From contig JAABQU010000274.1 in the NCBI GenBank assembly GCA_011391285.1, positions 1-10,730 of the forward strand: 10,730 bases of DNA, written 5' to 3'. The stretch is from Thiobacillus sp. GTDB lineage: Bacteria > Pseudomonadota > Gammaproteobacteria > Burkholderiales > Thiobacillaceae. The notes below the pieces were generated by a model. That model ran no database searches, was not told the DNA's origin, and saw nothing but the letters and a program-made list of their open reading frames with translations. The position numbers and the translations under genes are program-made. Each line of letters starts with the position of its first letter. Position 1 is the stretch's first letter. Shown here piece after piece: positions 6,771-10,730 of this stretch.

Positions 6771-8890
6771 CGTGCAGGCGCAACCGCGCAGAACAGGTCA
6801 TCCGCTGCGTTTTCGCCCAACTGCTCGTAGATCCAGGTGATCGCCAGGTTCTCCGTTGCGAAAATCTTGTCCTGCCCGATCGCCTCGAACAGGCCGGTGG
6901 CACGCATCACGTCCAGCACCTGCTTTTTCAGTCCGCTGAACACCAGCGTGATCCCCGCACTGCGAAGGCGTTCGACCAGGTGATGAATGACCTCTTCGCC
7001 CGACGCGTCGAGTTCGTTGATGGCGTCGCCCACCACCAGGACGTACTTGGCTTCGGGGTTCTTGGATACGGCTTCCAGCATCGCATCCTCGAAGTAGGGG
7101 ACGTTCGCGAAATAGAGCGAGCCGTCGAAGCGGATCGCCACCACGTGCTTGCTGGTGGGCAGATCCGGATTCACCTTGATGTCGCGTAGGGTGCCGTCCT
7201 TGTAGCGGCCCAGAACGGCGACGCGCGGCGACATGGTGCGGTACAGGTAAAGGCCCAGCGCCAGGCCGGCGCCGACCATGATGCCGTTGTCCAGATGCGG
7301 GGCGAAGGCCAGGGTGGCGAAGAAGGTCACCACTGCAGCGATGCCGTCATGCTTGCTGGCCTGCCAGGCGTGCTTGACCGCCTTGAAGTTCACTAGGCCG
7401 ACCACCGCCATGATGATGATGGCGGCCAGTACCGCCTGCGGCAGGTGGTAGAGCAGCGGGGTCAGGAACAGCAGCGCGACGAGCACGATCAGCGCGGTGA
7501 TCACCGAGCTCAGGCCGGTCCTGGCGCCCGCATTCATGTTGACGGCCGTGCGCGAGAACGAGCCTGAAACCGGGAACGCCTGGGAAAGGCTGCCGACCAT
7601 GTTGGCCAGGCCCTGGCCGATCAGTTCCTGGTTGGGATCGATGCGCTCCTTGGTCTTGGCCGCAACGGCCTTGGCGATGGAGATGGCTTCCATGAAGCCC
7701 ACCAGCGAAATCACCAGTGCCGCGGACAGGAGCGATCCCAGCGCATCGAGGTTGAAGCTGGGCATCTGGAGGCTGGGCAGGCCTTCCGGAATGGAGCCGA
7801 CCACCTCGCCGCCGCCGACCAGCTTGAAGCCGTCGGCGCGCAGCTTGTTCAGGCGGAAGCGCGCCTCGTCCAGCGCCACGCCCTGCGGCGCATTCTCGGC
7901 CGAATAAATGGCCAGCGTTTCACCGTTCGCATCGACGCTGCGCACCACTCGCAATTGCCGCAGCGCGGCCTTTTCCTTGGCGAGCGCCGCTTCGGCTTCA
8001 TGCAGATTGATTCGCAACAGGGCCAGCGCGGCCTCGGTGCGCACGACACCGATGCTGGCTTCGCCTTCGGCTTTCTCGATGGCCTTCAATTCGGCTGATT
8101 TGGCGGCGACCTCGTTATTGAGGTCGTCCACCCGTTTGGCGGCGGTCATGCCCTGCTGCACCACGACCATCAGCTCGGGGTCGGCGATCTGCTCCAGCTT
8201 GCCGTCGGCGTTGCGTTCGAAGCCGATCGCCCACGACAGCAGCGTCGTCACCACCACCGCGATCAGCACGCCGGGCAGCTTGGGCGAGTATTTCTTGATG
8301 CCCCACATGATGGCAATCGCCAGCGTACCCATCGCCAGCGTCAGCATGTGGGTGTCGCCGATCTGCCCGAGCACGCCGACGATGTCGTTCATGAAGTGCT
8401 CGCTGCGCCCCATCGGCACGCCGAACAGCTTGGACACCTGCGACAGCGCGATGATGATGGCCGCGGCATTGGTGAAGCCGACGATGACCGGGTGCGACAG
8501 GAAGTTGACGATCACCCCCAGCTTGAACACGCCGAGCAGCAGCTGGATGATGCCGACCAGCAGTGCCAGCATGATGGCCAGCGCGATGAAGTTATCAGAA
8601 CCGGGTGCCGCCAGCACCGCCAGCGACGACGCCGTCAAGAGCGACACCACCGCCACCGGCCCGGTGCCAAGCTGGTTCGAGCTGCCCCACAGGGCCGCCA
8701 CCGCCACCGGCAGGAAGGCGGCATACAGTCCGTAATACGCAGGCAGTCCGGCCAGTTGCGCATAGGCCATGGATTGCGGAATCAGCACCAGCGCCACGGT
8801 GAGGCCGGCCATGAAGTCGGCTTTGAGCACGTCGCCCTTCAGTGGGAACCAGCGCAGGAAAGGCAGGAATTTGGTCAGGTAGGCAGGCAT
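6767..8890 (-). CDS. SulP-family anion transporter with STAS domain and internal coiled-coil insert
   Basis: A 707-residue SulP/SLC26 transporter, about 130 residues longer than usual. Family signatures: DVLKADFMAGLTVALVLIPQ (20-39), the SulP signature region around LPAYYGLYAAFLPV (49-62), the LSHPVIVGFTNAAA segment (131-144), and AFPVSGSFSRTAVNMNAGAR (438-457). A C-terminal STAS domain (about 565-690) has LDASG (627-631), matching the phosphorylation-loop motif of SpoIIAA-like proteins. The extra length sits between helix GVLIAVVVTTLLSWAIGF (207-224) and VGSIPEGLPSL (364-374): about 137 charged, Ala/Glu/Lys-rich residues with heptad-like spacing at about 250-315. The open frame is unbroken through the insert, so it is not a frameshift artefact. 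The ATG at 8890 lies 33 nt after the Usp-like gene. Substrate unknown; sulfate or bicarbonate are the family's usual cargoes. Confidence 0.88.
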   Translation of the reverse strand: MPAYLTKFLPFLRWFPLKGDVLKADFMAGLTVALVLIPQSMAYAQLAGLPAYYGLYAAFLPVAVAALWGSSNQLGTGPVAVVSLLTASSLAVLAAPGSDNFIALAIMLALLVGIIQLLLGVFKLGVIVNFLSHPVIVGFTNAAAIIIALSQVSKLFGVPMGRSEHFMNDIVGVLGQIGDTHMLTLAMGTLAIAIMWGIKKYSPKLPGVLIAVVVTTLLSWAIGFERNADGKLEQIADPELMVVVQQGMTAAKRVDDLNNEVAAKSAELKAIEKAEGEASIGVVRTEAALALLRINLHEAEAALAKEKAALRQLRVVRSVDANGETLAIYSAENAPQGVALDEARFRLNKLRADGFKLVGGGEVVGSIPEGLPSLQMPSFNLDALGSLLSAALVISLVGFMEAISIAKAVAAKTKERIDPNQELIGQGLANMVGSLSQAFPVSGSFSRTAVNMNAGARTGLSSVITALIVLVALLFLTPLLYHLPQAVLAAIIIMAVVGLVNFKAVKHAWQASKHDGIAAVVTFFATLAFAPHLDNGIMVGAGLALGLYLYRTMSPRVAVLGRYKDGTLRDIKVNPDLPTSKHVVAIRFDGSLYFANVPYFEDAMLEAVSKNPEAKYVLVVGDAINELDASGEEVIHHLVERLRSAGITLVFSGLKKQVLDVMRATGLFEAIGQDKIFATENLAITWIYEQLGENAADDLFCAVAPAR
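7808..8218 (-). other. Coiled-coil insert within the SulP membrane domain
   Basis: Residues about 225-361 of the upstream SulP protein, absent from typical SulP proteins. Two predicted helical stretches (about 249-279 and 281-316) are rich in Ala, Glu, Lys and Leu with 3-4 spacing, ending in a more mixed segment with Gly-rich LVGGGEVVG. If the preceding helix is TM7 of the SLC26 fold, the insert would be periplasmic; that topology is inference. Confidence 0.65.
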
Positions 8891-8923
8891 GGTCGTTTTT
8901 GGCTCGGTTGAGTTCGATACAAA

Positions 8924-9319
8924 TCAGGCGTGTTTCTTGTCTTGTGCGGCAGCGGTCACCAGCGGGCAGGCGAGGCGCTTCCACGGATCGCTGCTGCGGT
9001 CCAGCGCCAGCGCTTCCCAGCCTTCGCGGGAATCGATCACAACCGCCGCGATGTTTTCGTGGGCGTTGGCATAGTCCACCAGGTCGCGCCGCCGCAGGCT
9101 GGGTTTCAGATCCAGGCTGAAAGCCTGCCCTGCTTCGCGCAGTGCGTCCAGGAAATCGTCCATCTCCGGCGGCGGCGTTTCCCCGGCGGCGATGACCTGG
9201 ATTTCCAGGTCGGCCTCGAGGCGGCTGCACAGCGACAGCGCCGAAGTCAGCAGACGCGGGTCGACATGGCCCTCGCGGACGGCGAGCAAAACGGTTCGTT
9301 GTTTGCCGGGGTGGGTCAT
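8924..9319 (-). CDS. Small universal-stress-protein-like protein
   Basis: A 131-residue soluble protein and the first gene of the leftward unit. It opens with RTVLLAVREGHVDPRLLTSA (8-27), which resembles the first strand and helix of the universal stress protein (Usp) alpha/beta fold. Later come NIAAVVIDSREGWE and RLACPLVTAA, the latter at the place of the CPV(L/V)VV end of Usp domains. The glycine-rich ATP-binding motif GxxGx9G(S/T) is not seen, so it probably does not bind ATP as UspA-like members of that class do. ATG 9319 is preferred because the frame upstream offers only a TTG at 9379, which lies above the sigma-54 promoter at 9352-9367; with ATG 9319 the leader is about 22 nt, though it has no obvious Shine-Dalgarno sequence. 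Its position suggests a role in regulating or tethering the SulP/Hyf proteins, which is inference. Confidence 0.6.
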   Translation of the reverse strand: MTHPGKQRTVLLAVREGHVDPRLLTSALSLCSRLEADLEIQVIAAGETPPPEMDDFLDALREAGQAFSLDLKPSLRRRDLVDYANAHENIAAVVIDSREGWEALALDRSSDPWKRLACPLVTAAAQDKKHA

Positions 9320-9351
9320 TCGGGGCGCGTGTGATTCGGACGTCCCCTTTA

Positions 9352-9367
9352 TGCAGCAAGCGTGCCA
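9352..9367 (-). promoter_or_regulatory. Sigma-54 (-24/-12) promoter for the leftward unit
   Basis: On the minus strand the sequence is TGGCACGCTTGCTGCA. Against the sigma-54 consensus TGGCACG-N4-TTGCW it matches every fixed position but one (C for the first T of the -12 box). GG and GC are exactly 10 nt apart. The predicted start of transcription is near 9341, 22 nt before ATG 9319 of the Usp-like gene. A sigma-54 activator gene lies directly divergent, which supports function. Confidence 0.85.
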
Positions 9368-9441
9368 GCCAGGGTGCAATCCAACAAGCGTATGAATTGA
9401 AAAAGAAAAAAGGGAAACCAGGCTTGGTCAGGCTTATTTGT

Positions 9442-9459
9442 TATGTTGCAATTCGCAAC
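9442..9459. promoter_or_regulatory. Candidate enhancer (activator-binding) site, copy 1
   Basis: GTTGC-AATTC-GCAAC (9445-9459) is a perfect 5-bp dyad with a 5-nt spacer. It overlaps TATGTTGCAATTCG (9442-9455), which recurs exactly at 9543-9556. Its centre is about 111 nt upstream of the predicted sigma-54 start, a usual place for an upstream activator sequence bound by the Fis-type helix-turn-helix of NtrC-family proteins. Binding is inferred. Confidence 0.5.
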
Positions 9460-9542
9460 TACCGAACCGCGTCATGGCAAGGCAGCCCTCTTCTGCCGCC
9501 ATCAGCGCTTTGTTAAGACTGGGTTAAATTCTGAAGAGCCAA

Positions 9543-9583
9543 TATGTTGCAATTCGAATAAGCACATTGCATCATGCAGCAAT
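9543..9583. promoter_or_regulatory. Candidate enhancer/autoregulatory sites, copies 2 and 3
   Basis: TATGTTGCAATTCG at 9543-9556 is an exact copy of the 14-mer at 9442-9455, but its right half-site is degenerate (GAATA for GCAAC). Next to it is ATTGC-N8-GCAAT at 9566-9583, a second dyad with the same TTGC/GCAA core. These lie about 200-235 nt from the leftward transcription start and 45-85 nt before the activator's ATG, so they could serve both activation and autoregulation. Confidence 0.4.
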
Positions 9584-9627
9584 TGTTGGAATTTACGCGG
9601 GCAGGTCCACGCAGGACGGGAGTGCAC

Positions 9628-10730
9628 ATGACGAGCGGGCGGCTGCTGATCGTGGACGACGACAAGGTCGCCATGAAAAATCTGGAACAGGCGATGAAAA
9701 AGGAGGGCTACGCAGTCACTGCCACCCGCAGCGGCAGCAATGCCCAGGCTCTGCTGGAGAAACAGCCTTTCGATGTGGTGTTGAGCGCGCTGCACATGGG
9801 CAGGGTGGACGGTCTGCAACTGCTGAAACGCTGCCGCGAAAGCCATCCCGATACCGAAGTCATCCTGGCCGCCGGCGAGGCAAGCGTCGAGTCGGCCGTC
9901 GAGGCGATGAAGCTGGGGGCCTTCTATTTCCTGGCGAAGCCCTGCCGGATGGAAGCGGTGCGCGAGGCCGTCGCAGGGGCGCTGGAAAAGATCCGCCTGC
10001 GGCGCGAAAGCCGCAGTCTCCGGCAACAGGTCGAAAGCCATCAGGGCGAACTGCGCATCCTCACGCAGGACAGCCGCATGCAACACCTGCTCGACATGGC
10101 GCGGCAGGTCGCCCCCACCGACTGCAACATCCTGATCACCGGTGAATCAGGCACCGGCAAGGAATTGTTCGCGCGCCACCTGCATGTTCACAGCCGGCGC
10201 GGGAGCGGCCCCTTTCTCGCCGTGAACTGCGGTGCCTTCAACGAGGAGCTGCTCGCCAACGAACTGTTCGGGCACAGCAAGGGCGCCTTCACCGGCGCCC
10301 ACGCCGACAAGAAGGGCCTGCTGGAAGCCGCCAGCCGCGGCACCCTGTTTCTCGACGAGATCACCGAGATGTCGCCCGCCATGCAGGTCAAGCTGCTGCG
10401 CGTGATCCAGGAAAAGGAGGTGCTGCCGCTGGGCGCCACCACGCCGGTGAAGATCGACGTGCGCTTCATCGCCGCCACCAATCGAAACGTGCAGGACATG
10501 GTGAAGCAGGGCGGCTTCCGGCAGGATCTCTACTTCCGCCTCAACGTCGTCAACCTGCACATTCCCGCCCTCTCGGCGCGCAGGGAAGACGTGCCGCTGC
10601 TCGCCCACCACTTCCTGTTCAAGCACGCGCGGTTGATGGGCAAGGATGTCGGCGCGCTGTCTCCAGACGCCCTCGAACTGCTGCGCGCCTACGACTTTCC
10701 TGGCAACGTGCGCGAGCTGGAAAACATCAT
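9628..10730 (+). CDS. NtrC-family sigma-54 activator with degenerate receiver, 3' end beyond window
   Basis: Bacterial enhancer-binding protein; 367 codons visible. Receiver domain at about 5-120, AAA+ domain from about 143 to the edge; the Fis-type DNA-binding domain must lie beyond. In the AAA+ part are Walker A GESGTGKE (172-179), the sigma-54-contacting GAFTGA loop (219-224), Walker B GTLFLDE (238-244) and [11 protein letters not shown] (297-307) with arginine-finger residues, so ATPase and sigma-54 contact should work. In the receiver, Asp11, Asp12 and Lys104 are kept, but the phosphoacceptor Asp54 of NtrC is Ala (codon gcg at 9787-9789), Thr82 is Ala and Pro58 is Gly. The ATG at 9628 has GGACGGGAG upstream; GTG 9622 in frame is a weaker choice. 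It is transcribed away from the sigma-54 promoter at 9352-9367, its probable target. Confidence 0.9.
   Translation, partial: MTSGRLLIVDDDKVAMKNLEQAMKKEGYAVTATRSGSNAQALLEKQPFDVVLSALHMGRVDGLQLLKRCRESHPDTEVILAAGEASVESAVEAMKLGAFYFLAKPCRMEAVREAVAGALEKIRLRRESRSLRQQVESHQGELRILTQDSRMQHLLDMARQVAPTDCNILITGESGTGKELFARHLHVHSRRGSGPFLAVNCGAFNEELLANELFGHSKGAFTGAHADKKGLLEAASRGTLFLDEITEMSPAMQVKLLRVIQEKEVLPLGATTPVKIDVRFIAATNRNVQDMVKQGGFRQDLYFRLNVVNLHIPALSARREDVPLLAHHFLFKHARLMGKDVGALSPDALELLRAYDFPGNVRELENI

Larger units (their letters stand above)
9320..9627. other. Divergent regulatory region between the leftward unit and the sigma-54 activator
   Basis: This 308-nt stretch holds no credible gene. From right to left it contains the activator's leader, a TTGC/GCAA dyad (9566-9583), the second copy of a 14-bp repeat (9543-9556), the first copy lying within a dyad (9442-9459), an A-rich run (about 9396-9419) suited to DNA bending, and a leftward -24/-12 promoter (9352-9367). 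The layout is that of a classical sigma-54 control region. No clear -35/-10 promoter for the activator was identified. Confidence 0.7.

Noticed and set aside
9320..9379. Extension of the Usp-like gene to 9379
   Set aside because: The upstream start would be TTG and lies above the sigma-54 promoter and its predicted transcription start; the added residues do not resemble a Usp start.
9471..9496. Possible rightward -24/-12 promoter beginning at TGGCAAGG for autoregulation
   Set aside because: There is no GC at the required 10-nt spacing from the GG.
9548..9576. Possible sigma-70 promoter for the activator (TTGCAA, 17 nt, CATCAT)
   Set aside because: Each box matches the consensus at only four of six positions and both lie inside the repeat sequences, so the match is not convincing.
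9443..9631. Short plus-strand frames in the divergent region
   Set aside because: They overlap the repeats and promoter, have no ribosome binding site and no recognisable product.

Overview
The window is GC-rich and tightly coding, and looks like chromosome from a proteobacterium. Gene content (a Hyf-type membrane module, SulP anion transporters and a sigma-54 regulator) would suit a betaproteobacterial chemolithoautotroph of the Thiobacillus/Sulfuricella/Gallionella kind. That placement is inference from gene content; there is no marker gene here.

Seven genes run leftward (minus strand) from about 9319 to beyond the left edge, in transcription order: a small Usp-like protein (9319-8924), a long SulP transporter with an internal coiled-coil insert (8890-6767), a second SulP transporter with a Cys-bearing tail (6712-4838), then hyfB (4701-2686), hyfC (2509-1565), hyfE (1563-901) and the start of hyfF (899 to beyond position 1). 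hyfC-hyfE-hyfF are packed with 1-nt gaps. A 176-nt gap between hyfB and hyfC holds a possible small inverted-repeat element. A 136-nt gap separates the SulP pair from hyfB. The order hyfB-C-E-F has no hyfD between C and E and no hyfA before B.

On the plus strand, starting at 9628 and running off the right edge, is an NtrC-family sigma-54 activator. Its AAA+ core is intact, but its receiver has Ala at the phosphoacceptor position (54) and Ala at the conserved Thr position (82). The 308-nt divergent region (9320-9627) carries an almost perfect -24/-12 sigma-54 promoter pointing leftward (9352-9367). It also has a 14-bp sequence repeated 101 bp apart and two TTGC/GCAA dyads at distances typical of enhancer sites. 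The promoter fixes the Usp-like gene's start at ATG 9319, since the longer open frame would start (TTG) inside the promoter.

Taken together, this looks like one sigma-54-controlled unit. A complex-I-like, ion-translocating membrane module is encoded next to two SulP anion transporters, with a local activator that probably does not respond to phosphorylation. The most attractive hypothesis is energised uptake of an anion such as bicarbonate or sulfate. No hydrogenase or catalytic subunit is visible in the window, so the electron donor and substrate cannot be read from it.
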